This document shows, piece after piece, positions 22,923-33,800 of a DNA stretch of 64,000 nucleotides; the first letter of the stretch is position 1, and each line of letters opens with the position of its first letter. The translations under genes were made by a program, and so were the position numbers. The stretch comes from Luscinia megarhynchos. Its lineage: Eukaryota; Chordata; Aves; Passeriformes; Turdidae. The stretch is from assembly GCA_034336665.1 (NCBI GenBank), contig JAPFBE010000002.1, positions 31,475,406 to 31,539,405 on the forward strand, in the 5' to 3' direction. The notes below the pieces were generated by a model. It made no database searches and was not told the DNA's origin. It saw nothing but the letters and a program-made list of their open reading frames with translations.

Positions 22923-24954
22923 ATCATAGCACTGTCTCTGTTATACAGAGATCACACTGTCTTTGCTTTTGTTTTTTGACATGTATGAACTGCTTTTCTG
23001 CACGAAATGTATTAATGATTTTGATTGAAGAACCAGAATAACATTACCTGGACTAAGACATTGTATCTCCATAGGCTAGATCCCCCTTAGCTTCTCAGCT
23101 GGTTCAGAAGTATCTCTTGATGGTGTAAAGGATGTGAGCTTTGTGCTGCTGTAATTAAAGATTCTTTTGAGGAATGACAGTTTCTCACAGTCAGCAGTCT
23201 GGAAGCAAGACCTCTAGCAGGGATGAAGCATGGAAAGGATAGTGGTGGAAAGAACAGTTTTGAGTAGGACTGTGCCTGCTGCCTTCAGTGCAGCACAGCC
23301 TAATGCTGAATGCATCCTGGCCAGGGCCCTGGTGATCTCCTCTTCAGTGCTTGTCAATCTGCAAAGGGAAAATGACACTTTGGAAGGTATCAGAAGTAGG
23401 TGAGAGCACTCAGGCACACTACTCAGCAGTTACCCAAATTTGATCTTCACTTATCTTCCTAGCTAATCGCAGTGGCATCTCAAAGAAAGACCTGACAACG
23501 TCAGCTATTTTCTTAAGTATGGACTTTGTCTTGTAATTAATGACTCCAAGAGCAGCAATGGCCAAAGTCTGCAAACTGTTCTGGAGTGACTACAGCTGGG
23601 GCTTCCTTCATAAGGAGCTCTGATCAGACCCACAGGTCACAGCCCTTCAAGAAACTCTACCCATATCCTCTGGATGATCAGTTCTTCCAAGCTGGCTCAT
23701 TCACTTTATTGCTCTACTCTGAACCTGGACCATTTACCCTCCCATGCCAGTGAGGCCATGGATGGAAGTATGGACCTATTCCACCTATGTTGGAGTTGAC
23801 TTGAATTGCGGAGTGGAAGGATACAAGAATTTTTGGGATTTGGGTTGTTCTGGGTTTTTTTATTTGCAAAATCTTATGGACTGAAATTTGACTCCCTAAA
23901 GTGATTTGAGAACCAAGAATATACAGAAAAGCATATCCTCCCATTCACAAAAGCAAGTTTTAGCATAGTAAATAGGAGAGAAGTAATGAATCATACCAAA
24001 TGGATGAACCGTGTTGAAAATAATTCAGTGCAAATAAAACATATTAATTACTAGATATTTGAAGAGTATATAACTTTTGAATAATACTTAAAGTTGATGC
24101 AGTCAGAAGATTCTAACCTTTAGGCTAAATTGCAGTAACAAGTGGCCAGCATACAAGGGAAGAAATTTTACCTAACTCAGGTTTGAGAATTTCAGTTATC
24201 CAAGAAAATTGTGAACAATTATTTGTCAAGAACTTGTATGTGACCATTAATTTGATATAGGAGAAACACTGTCTTGCAGAAAATATTTTCTATACCTTTT
24301 TCACAAATATTGATATAACATGTTCTTCAAATGACAAGCAGACATTTCTCCTGTAGTTCTACTCCACTATTTAATGTGGCTTTAGCTTATCTAATATCAA
24401 AGGGCTTTCCCATGTCTATTACATTTTAGGTTTTTGCTCTATATTCCACCTAATTCTTTTCCCTTTATAACACCTAAATGAGGAAGCACCAGTTGGAAAT
24501 ATTGTTGGCAGGGTGGATCCATTTGTGAGTTCTGAGATGTCTTTGCTGTCTGGAATTTCACAAGCCTCGTTGGCTGTGTAGCAAACAGGAGAACTTCAAA
24601 GCAATATCTGGAAAATGCTTTCCAGACCCTTTTTCCATGTGAGTTCTCTCCAGCCTCCCATTTATGCCCTCCCTTGCAAACACTTGCTCATTGTTGTACT
24701 CTATGGAATGTACTAAATTTGATTGCTGTTGACTCTTGCACCAAGCCAAAACCTTTGCAGAAAACTAGAGCCAAATTACTTGGCACTTCTGAATTGGATA
24801 AGATTTAGAAATGCCGTCTAGGAGAGAGAGAAGGGAAGATAAGGGCAATGTTCCCACAAATAGTCCCAGGCTGCTGTAGAAATCCAACCTTGTTGTAGAT
24901 TTTCCAGGCTTAAATAATTATTTTTTTCCCAAATGTCTTTATTTTGAAGAATGA
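22923..24954. other. Intergenic DNA, no gene recognised
   Basis: AT-rich sequence without a supported gene or a repeat family that I can name. Confidence 0.5.
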
Positions 24955-25426
24955 CTGGATTTAGCAGCAGTGGGGTTCCTTTGCAGAAGAGAGGTGTGGA
25001 CATACTGGAACAAATCCAGACTGTAAAGACAGTTAAGATATGGGAGTATCTCTCATAGCAGAACTGGGACTGGAGCAGCCTCAAGAAGAGAAGGCTTGAA
25101 GGGAATCATCTGATTGATGCATATGAATGCCTGCAAAACACACAACCAGTTGTATCACAGTATCAGATGATACTGGGTGACAGAACAAGAGGCAGTGGGC
25201 CTGAAACAGAACTTCAGTAAAAATATTTTTTACCAGAAAGGTGATTGAACGCTGGAACAGGTCACCCACAGCAGTTGTGGAGTCTTCAACCTTGTAGATA
25301 TTTAAAACTGGTTTAGGCACAGGACAACCTGCTCTAGTTAACCCTCTTCTGAGCAGGATGTTGCAGTAAGTGGTTTCCAGAAGTACTTTCTACCATTTAC
25401 CATCCTGTGACTCTGGTTCTGTGACC
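24955..25426 (+). mobile_element. Old CR1 LINE, 3' portion
   Basis: Blocks resembling CR1 appear in order: AGAGAGGTGTGGACATACTGG, GGAGCAGCCTCAAGAAGAG, TGATTGAACGCTGGAACAGG, TCACCCACAGCAGTTGTGG, then CCTGTGACTCTGGTTCTGTG at the end. Heavy substitution and gaps make it one of the older copies here. It ends about 560 bp before the TATA box of the kinase gene. Confidence 0.7.
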
Positions 25427-25990
25427 TTGCTCCAAGGCCAGGAGGAGCTCCCAGTCCTTGTTCAGAGCACAAGGAGAGAATGCTGCCACAGAGGCCTTAA
25501 AATGCTGCCTTGTAGCTGGCTGGGAGAAGTGAAAATACACTTCTCTGAAATGAAGCAGCTGGCTATAGCCCAAAATGCCACTGATGCCCTAGGTTACTTC
25601 CTGTGTAAGTTACTTGGCTGCACAGATGCGTGACTTTTGGTCAGAAATGTCATCAGGCATGTGAGGTACTGAGCGCCCTTTGGCTTCCTCAGGGCACTCT
25701 GCTTTTTGTCACATGCTAGCTGTGCCTCTGCCTAAGGGACAGGTCTGTCTTATCCTCAAGACTTTCTCCAGTGAGCAGCAGAGGTGGAATTCTGAGTAGA
25801 GAGTTGAGGTCTTGCTGCAGTAGGCTAAGGAGAGCAAAGGGGGGGTCTCTGGGTCACACTTGAAAATCTGGGACTCTGCTAATGTTTTGCCTGTTGTCTA
25901 ATACTAGGCAAAAGGATTGAGGGCTGGAGGAGGTTCTCTTCAATACAGAGACCTTTTCTACAATGAGAGGCTTTGCCCAGAGATATGCTG

Positions 25991-25998
25991 TATAAAAG
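25991..25998 (+). promoter_or_regulatory. TATA box of the SBK-like kinase gene
   Basis: TATAAAAG lies 156 bp before the ATG at 26154. Transcription from it would be expected near 26020. The leader from there holds an ATG at 26055, ending in frame at 26115-26117, and an ATG at 26084 whose frame runs past the kinase start. Either the leader limits translation or it is spliced (acceptor candidate at 26133-26144). Confidence 0.5.
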
Positions 25999-26153
25999 TG
26001 CAAATTCGACTCTAGCACAGCAGCAAGAGAGCTAAGGCTCCAAGTGGCAGAAACATGCCCTGCCATGGCACGGTTTGTGTTGCATGTCTGACCTGGCTTT
26101 CCCCGTGTGTGCTGTGATGTTCCTGACTCTGGCTGTTTGCGCAGCGCTCAGGG

Positions 26154-28036
26154 ATGGCCGAGAGCTCAGCTGTGACTGCAGCAGTGTCAGGGAGAGCAGC
26201 ACCAACCAAGCTGGAGGAGCTCCTGGAGATCACCGCTCAGAGCCTGGTGCGCGCCGAGGTGGCGGAGCACTACGAGGTTATCCGGGAGCTGGGCAGGGGC
26301 AAGTATGGCCACGTGATGCTGGTGACCCACAGGCAGAGAGGTGAGGAACTGACTGTGCCCTGTGAACCGCTGTGTGTGTTCCCTCTCTGCTCACCAGGGC
26401 ACGGGGTGTGGGGTGGGCTGGTGGTACCTCAAGGCCAGGCACCAGGCATGGCAGGGAGGATTCCCAGGGAAACCAGCAGGATGGGGACCTCCTCAGCCAG
26501 GAACCATTCCATTACATCCAGCCAGGGACCACGTGATGCCGGGGGCAGCCCAGAACATCTGGCAAGGTTATAGTGATGAAACAAGATCGAGCTGGGAAAT
26601 AAATCCACAAGTCAGGATCAAGAGTTCACAGATAGGCCAGATAGATACCAGCATGGCTGTGATATACATAGAAAGCAGTCCCACCGCAAGGTTCAGTCAG
26701 GAGCCCCAAGCCTGAGCTGGCACCCTAAGGCCCATGGACAGAGGGTGTGAGTGAAGGTCCTGGGTTGGCCATATCAGTGCCCTAGCCTGCTCTTCCCCAG
26801 CTCAAGACTGATGGGCCCACATATCCTGAATGCCCAGAGTGGACTTTTGAGCAACTCTTGTGCAAGCCCAGAGCTCAAAACTCATACCCCTGGCAGTGCC
26901 TATTTCCAGACCTAGTGTCCACAGCATATATCCACACAAACTTTCCACTAGAGACCTCCCCGTGGTTGTGGCTCATCTGTCCTGCCATGGTGTGTGACTT
27001 CCTGAGCAGTTTAGCTCTCTTTTTCCATCCCCAGGGACTCCTATGGCTCTCAAGCTGCTGCCCAAAGCCAGTACCAAGCTGCACACCTTCCTGTATGAGT
27101 ATTGTGTAGCACTGTCCCTCGCCACCCACCCTGCCATCATCGGGATGTTTGGAATTGCCATCGAGTCCAGCCAGTACTATGGTTTCCTCTATGAGCCAGC
27201 GCTGCACAAAGACCTCATCTCGATCATCAAACCCCGCGTGAGTGCTGCTGCAGGGCCGTGGGGACCGGGCTCTCGCGTTCGGCCCCTCTGAGGGGCGGCT
27301 GGGTCAGGGGGAGGGAGGTAAAGGCAGTGGCTGTGGGCCTGTCCGGGGTCTGCAGCACTGAAGCAGCCGTGGGCTGCCGAGGCGGGGAATGCGAAGGTCT
27401 TTGCCGGAGCAGAGCCAGGGGAGAGCTGGCAGGGCTGAGGCGCCCCGTGTGTGCCACCCCGCTGTCCCCGTGCAGGATGGCATCCCCGAGGCGGCCGCCA
27501 AGCACTGTGCCCGGCAGCTGGTGAGCGCGCTGGAGTTCATCCACAGCCGGGGGCTGGTGTACCGCGACATCAAGCCCGAGAACGTGCTGCTGTTCGACCC
27601 GCACTGCCGCCGCGTCAAGCTCACGGACTTCGGCCTCACGCGGCCCAAGGGCACCAAGCTCAGGCTGGTGGCCGGGGTGATCCCCTACACTGCCCCCGAG
27701 CTGAGCAGCACCGCCGACGCCCAGGGCGTGCCCATCGACGCCAGCATGGACGCCTGGGCCTTCGGGGTGCTGCTCTTCTGCCTGCTGACCGGCTACTTCC
27801 CCTGGGAGCAGAGCCTGCCGCAGGACCCCTTCTTCGAGGACTTCGTGCAGTGGCAGCAGACGGGCCTGGAGAAGGACGTGCCGCGGCACTGGAAGCGCCT
27901 GACGGCCGAGGCCGCGGCCATGCTGCGGAGCCTGCTGGCGCTCGACCCCGCCGAGCGCGGCCCTGTCGGCGGCGTGCTGCGCTACGTGCACTGCCCGTGG
28001 CGGCTGGAGGGCGAGGAGGCTGCCCTGGGCTCCTAG
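26154..28036 (+). CDS. SBK2-like serine/threonine protein kinase, three exons
   Basis: Exons 26154-26340, 27035-27237 and 27476-28036 join in frame to 316 residues. The order of kinase motifs is complete: glycine loop ELGRGKYGHV (residues 45-54), the ATP-anchoring lysine in MALK (Lys69), catalytic loop VYRDIKPENV (Asp161, Asn166), DFG (181-183) and APE (203-205). The catalytic loop has Tyr in place of the usual His of HRD, which I also recall in mammalian SBK2. LVRAEV, YEYCVALSL and LLFCLLTGYFPWE are SBK-family blocks and are closer to SBK2 than to SBK1. The long proline-rich tail of SBK1 is absent. SBK kinases are atypical cytosolic kinases related to the NAK/PSK groups, and SBK2/SBK3 are reported in heart and muscle. 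The start is the first in-frame ATG after a TGA at 26115 and has a good Kozak context (GGGATGG). Whether it is the true SBK2 orthologue, SBK3 or a bird-specific paralogue is open, so no symbol is given. Confidence 0.9.
27240..28036 (+). other. CpG-rich block over the last kinase exon
   Basis: The end of intron 2 and all of exon 3 of the kinase are strongly G+C-rich, with G or C at nearly every third codon position. This makes several other frames accidentally open on both strands, including one of 254 codons on the minus strand, none of which is a gene. Exons 1 and 2 are less extreme. Confidence 0.7.
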
Positions 28037-28384
28037 AGCCTGCTCCCCGCGGCTGGAGGGTCTCAGCCTGCCGGGGGCTTCAGGGCTGGGTGGCCAGGGC
28101 CTGAGAGGCCGTGGTGACCCAGAGAGCAGCTTGTCTGCAGCGCTGTCCCTGCTGCCGCAGAGTCAAGCTCTGATGGTCCTCACCCCACGGCTCAGTGCTG
28201 CCCAGTGCCACCTCCTCCTGGCTGGGAAACATCTTTCTCTTGGAAATGACTGTGTGTGAAGCACCCACTTGTTTCCTAGCCACAGGAACTCCAGGGAGTT
28301 ATTTAGGCTGCAGCACATACCGTGTCTCAAAATAGATCAAAATATGTACTTTTGTCTTTCTGTATGTGGCTTGTTTTCCCTCAT

Positions 28385-28390
28385 AATAAA
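28385..28390 (+). terminator. Candidate polyadenylation signal of the kinase gene
   Basis: AATAAA about 350 nt after the stop codon at 28034-28036, in a local shift from GC-rich to AT-rich sequence. It is a plausible 3' end of the transcript. Confidence 0.6.
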
Positions 28391-29409
28391 TGCCTGCCAG
28401 GACTCACTGTTGGGTTGGGAAGCAGGGAGCATATCAGAACTTGCAGCTATCTCAGACAAGCTGTCCAAGGCAGCGGCCATCCCTGAATGGTGCCTGTGCT
28501 CACACCAGGACACTGGGGGTGGCTTCAGGATGCTGGGGTGGAGGGGCTGGGCACGTGGCCATGGATGATGGCTGGGGTATGGTTGTGTTAAGGTTATCTC
28601 AAACACATCTCTTCCCTTGTGCTGCCTTCAGCTCCTAAGACAATGTCCTCATGCTCTTCTACATGCCTGGTTACCCCTCTAGAAGACCTTCCTTCTCTCC
28701 TTTCCTATCACACACCTTTAACCCTTCCCTAGACACACACCTCTCCTAATGCCCCATATCCTCCTAAGTGCACATTTTAATCCTGAAAAGGAGTAGCAAA
28801 GAGGGAATTAGGGATGTGGCCCTTTTTACTTTTCTATGTCTTTTCATTCCCCAGGATTTTGCTGTTGGTAGTAATCCCTTCCTGCACTTAACCTGGTCTT
28901 TTGCTGGAAACTCACAGCTCGTTTTCCACTCTCATAACTTCTCTTTCTTCATAACTTCTAAAAATGCAGTGTCCCAGCACTGTACTTACTAGCATTTCAG
29001 CTCAGTTTTCATGTCAGACCCTTTCCTGCAGACACTCTTTCTTCTATGCTTCCCCAACCTCCAGCTCTTTTTTCCCAGCTTCTTCTCACCCACTGGCATT
29101 TTAGCATTACTTAACTTCGCTACTAACACTACCCATCACCTTTTGCTCAGTCGTCTCTCAGCAACATCACCTCTGTACTACTATTTTGTGCTATTCCTGC
29201 TCCCTGCATCACTTATGCCTTGAGTCTTCTTTTCAACTCCCCAACCTACCTTACCACACAGCATTATGCTCACACTGTCCAATACATAGTTTTCTTCTAC
29301 TTACTTCCATCTCTTAGAATCTTTCATTACTTGAAATCATAATAAACTCCAGCCTGCTGAGATTTGGCTTTAATCACTCTTTAATTACTGTAGGAATAGC
29401 AGAGGAATG
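28391..29409. other. Intergenic DNA, no gene recognised
   Basis: From about 28600 to 29330 the plus strand is pyrimidine-rich (many CTT and CCT runs), which opens short frames by chance. No supported feature. Confidence 0.5.
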
Positions 29410-30838
29410 TTAAGGTGCCAACACAGTTCCTGTATTTAAAATGGAGAAGCCTTAAGACCATTGGACCTAAAGGCCAGGTAACTGGCAACTATTCAGTGAA
29501 AAATAATGGAAAATTTGTTACAGGTGCTTGCTGATGGAGAATTACAGAACAGGAATGTGGCTTTTTGGAATGAGACATTCAATTTTATAATGAAGTCATG
29601 TTTGATGCCATGAATCCATAGTGTTATGGTACAGAGTTTTGTAAGGCATGACCTATTGATAAAAAGAGAATTGTGGTATGTTGTATTGATTCAGAAGATG
29701 CACTATGAAAAAGTGCATACAATATAGATTAAGTGGATTAAGAACTTTCAATAGGCCGGAGGAAATAATTGTCTGGTTGGAATGCTGTATTTTGTTTGCT
29801 TTCTGCAAGAATCAGTTGTTAAATGGAAACTAGTTAACATTTCTGACCATGATTTTAAGGAAAATACAAAGCAGGTAAAACCCTACAGATGATACAAGTA
29901 TGAATAGGGTGGTAGCAAGAGGCTACTCAAAGAGATCTGAATAACTTGATAAATTATGTATATTCAAACAAAATACATTTTCTTACAGGTAGAAGAAACA
30001 TATTTAGGTAGGAGCACATAAGAATAAAAGCCATCATTACAAAAGGACTCCTAAAAACTTGCCAAGAGAGTACACAAGATTATATGAGTTCTTACTGTGT
30101 TGTCTTGTAAAAAAAGGCAGATGGGTTCCTTGCATGGCTAAAGAAGGGCAGAGTAGGGATGGTCAAATCTTCAACAAAACAGCTAACAGGATTCCTGCTG
30201 GCCTAAATGTGAGTGTGGGAAGAAGGAGTGAGTGATCAGGATTTGATACCTCATGGGGAAACCTGGGTATGGCGCCACAATTAAAGGCAGGCTGGAAAAC
30301 TGGAGACAGCTCAGGAAAAACCATGGTGGGACTGTGGTTTAAGGCTGTAAGAAGAAATTAACAAGCTAAACTATCTAAAATAGAAAGACTGGTTGGTGAA
30401 TTGATTATAGTATAGAATACTGAGAAGAGAATACCACCTACTAATGACCTGTTTTAATTTGAGAATGATCCAAGAGCAACTATGAGAGGTTGAAGTCAAC
30501 ACTCCAGTAGTGAGCATGAAACCATCATATAAGTAGAGGCTGAGAGAATGGGCAATGTTCAGCCTGGAGAGGAGAAAAGTCAGGATGGATCTTATATCTC
30601 TTTATACTTCCAGGCACAAGTATAAAGTGTGACAGGGGAGCATTTAAACAAAAGAAAAATGGCTTTATGGTGGCCAAACTTTGTAATATTGGTTGTGTGT
30701 CTGTGGCTTTGGAGATATTCAAAAGATGATTGGACAAGGCTCTGTAAACTTTCTCTAGCTGTCTCTCTTTTGAGAAGGAGATTGGTGTAGACAATCTTCA
30801 TATGTTCTGTCTGGTATCAACCATGCTGTGATTCCACA
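29410..30838 (+). mobile_element. Ancient CR1-like LINE, internal region plus 3' end
   Basis: The right third (from about 30532) is the clearer part: TGTTCAGCCTGGAGAGGAG, a GGAGATATTCAAAAGATGATT block and CATGCTGTGATTCC at the end match the order of a CR1 3' region. The left part carries diverged blocks such as AGATCTGAATAACTTGATAAA and GAATAAAAGCCATCATTAC that fit an older CR1 internal region. Joining the two parts into one element is my inference; the left part is weaker. Confidence 0.5.
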
Positions 30839-33800
30839 ACATTTTTTTTTAAAGACACTCTGTGTTGTAACTAAGGATGTTTAAGGCTCCCAAACGTCTC
30901 TCCTTTGGAATTGCACAGCATGGTCTCAGCAAAGCTGCGTGCCAAATGTAAAAGCAGCTTGACAAGAAAGGGTTAGCAAGATTTTAGGATTTATTCCAAA
31001 TTAAAGTAAACCTGAACTGATGGAACACTGACATCTTTGGGCAAACAGATCAAGCTGCCCCATGCCATCAGGGCCTAGGCTGTTTTTTTGCAGGAGCTAG
31101 TTATGCCAGTGAGGATCAGGGATTCAGTGCTGCCTGACAAAGGCAATGTGATAGGCTAATGGCAGTGAGAAGTGAAAAATGACCAGGATTGTTTCTCTGT
31201 CTCTTTTGTCATGGAGCCTTGAGACTTTGGTAGGAGAGGTTTCTGCTGCAGGAAGGTTGGGTGATGCATAGTGAAGTGGTGAAATCAGGACTGTGAGTGC
31301 ATCATACATGTGATGGTGGTGGGGACAGGGCTGCAATGAAGCAAGCACATATTTGAGCACAGTGGCAAAAAGCCCTGTCCTGAGCCAAGTCCCCAACTCA
31401 GGCTTCTTCTCTCAGTAGCTTGTTCATAATTGCAGCTGGATTTCTCAAATCAATGAATAAACAGACCTGGCAAGACTGTCCCCATGGGGTCAGGAAGAGG
31501 ATCTGGCTGCCCCCATCACCCCAGAGCAGCTGTTGGGAGAGGCTGGATGGAGGGGAGCAGTGCAAACACGCCGGCGCTTTGCACACACAGCCTCTGGCTG
31601 CAGGAGGGCTGGCCAGGAGCCCAGCGCTGTAAAGGGCAGCATTTCAGCTCAGGCAGGCACGAGGGATGGGCTGGATCTGGTGTCATCCCCAAAGGGGCAT
31701 CAGGTGCCTCTGAAGAGGAGGGAAAAACGTGGTACTTCGCTCCTCTCTGGGATGGAATGAAGAGATAAATCAGGTAATTGCTGAGCTCAGCACACAGTGT
31801 GAGTTCTGGCTGCAGGTCCAAGAAGTGTGAATCCAGGCCCTGGTGCCCTGATGCCTGCAGCACGCTGCATGCATGGGCTGGGAGCATGGATCCCATGATG
31901 TATGCTCTGTATTACTGGATGCCCTTGTGCACCTCACCATGGTTTCTGTTTCCACTTCTGCACTGTACAGTCCACGTCTCCTCAATAGTTACACTCAGCA
32001 GCAGCCTGGGGAATGTGGTGCAGATCAGAGACTGCAGGGTGTAGGGAAGGCATGGGCCAGCGTTGCAGGTGGAAGGGTGATGGGATGAGCCTGGGTCTGT
32101 TAACTGAGCAGATAGCTTGATTGTAACTCTTCTCCCAGTTCAAAGTGTTGTTAGGAAGAAGGGAGAGTGAAAGCTATTTGTTAGACAGAGATGTTTAAAT
32201 TCAGGCAGATTTAAAAGTGATGACCCAAGTTGTGATAATGGCTAAACAGTGTCCCAAATGAGTTATCTGAGAATTAAAATACTGAATGTAAAAGAGAGTT
32301 TTTAGGCAAATTATTTGGGCTAACCAGACGTCAGCAGTGAACCCAACACAGAGGCTGTTTTGTGACACTGGCTGGACTCAGGACATAAAAAGGCAGGGTA
32401 GGACCAAATTGCATAGTGGAGTCAATGTCATCTCTTTCTACAGGAAGAATAATGAAAACCACTCTATTGGAAGCTGGAGCAGTGATTAAAGACAGGGTAG
32501 AGACCCAGCCTTCAGGGATTTAGCAGTTAGGTTTCTGGAGTAGTTCCTAGAAGCTTGCATATATCTTTCATTCTGCCTTGTCAACTCCAGCACTATGTTA
32601 CTTCCATCCCTTCCCACTTAAACCCCCTTATGTATCATTTCTGTGACTGAATCAGTTTCTTGGGAAGGGTGGTATTCCCCAGCTTTCCCTGAACAAGACC
32701 ACATGCTGACCACCCTGTGTGATGTGACCCTTCCCACTCTGCACACAAATGTCAGGGGCTTGAGACTGCAAAAGTTACCAAAAATGAGTGGGGGAAAGCA
32801 TCTCAGGCCAGGGAATATGATAGGACAGATGCAGGATTGCATGATGTGTGAGCCTAGCTCTTCCCACCTGCTTCTTCTCGAGTTTTGACTTTCACTTCAG
32901 CGACAAAACAGGCCAGAGCTTTGTTCAAAGCAATAAAATATGACCCTGTTCTGAGCAACTCTCCTTCTGAGCACAGGGATGGGAAGAAGAGTAACTAAGG
33001 AATGAAAATGGTGGAATTTGTTACCTTTCATTCTTACTCATGTAGGGGCATGTTGGTGACAACAGCAACCCAGCTGATTTCTCCTAGACCAGCTGAGAAG
33101 CCATGAGAAATCATAAAATGCCATTGTCATACCAAAGAGTTGCAGGATTGAAAGTGACTGGAGCACAAGATACCTAGGCCCTGACATAGAGTTTCAGCTT
33201 CTAGTCTTTTTTTACCTCTATCCTACATCCCTGGGTGGAGATGCAGAAACCATACCTTAGACAGGAAGATCAAAGGAACTGCCTTGCTGTATTTCACATG
33301 CTGTAGGTTGCACAGTACCTTGCTACCCATACTGTAATTTTGGTTCCCCTTGTGCTGTGCTGTGCTGTGTTGCTGCTGACCACAAGAAGAAAGTGACCAG
33401 TACTAAATCCCCTAATGGCTAGTATCAGCCAGCATCCTAAACTTCCCTCCTGAGGATGCACTGAGGTCTGACAGGCACACCAGCCAATAATCTGGGCTTG
33501 CCCATATACAGGTCTGCCTGTTGCTGTGGTGCATTTGTTTTCTTTCCCCTGGGCTGACAGGCAGCTGGGCATGTTTATAAGCCCTGTGCCTTGGCTCAGC
33601 TTTGTGCAAGAGAGGGAGGAAAGGGGATTTGGCCTGGCCCAGGGTGGTGACAGAAGGCAGTCACGGCTGTCACACTGACTAATTGCACTTCTAACCCTCT
33701 CTGCTGTTTACAAGCTGCCCCCCACCAAGGACTCGTGTCTCTGGCTGGCACCTGTGTCTCAGGGTAGACTCTCACAAGGGTTCCTGCTTCTCTGGTAGCC

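Noticed and set aside
27227..27991. A 254-codon minus-strand frame and a 217-codon plus-strand frame over the kinase exon
   Set aside because: Both are shadows of the GC-rich kinase exon 3, whose own frame carries all the kinase motifs.
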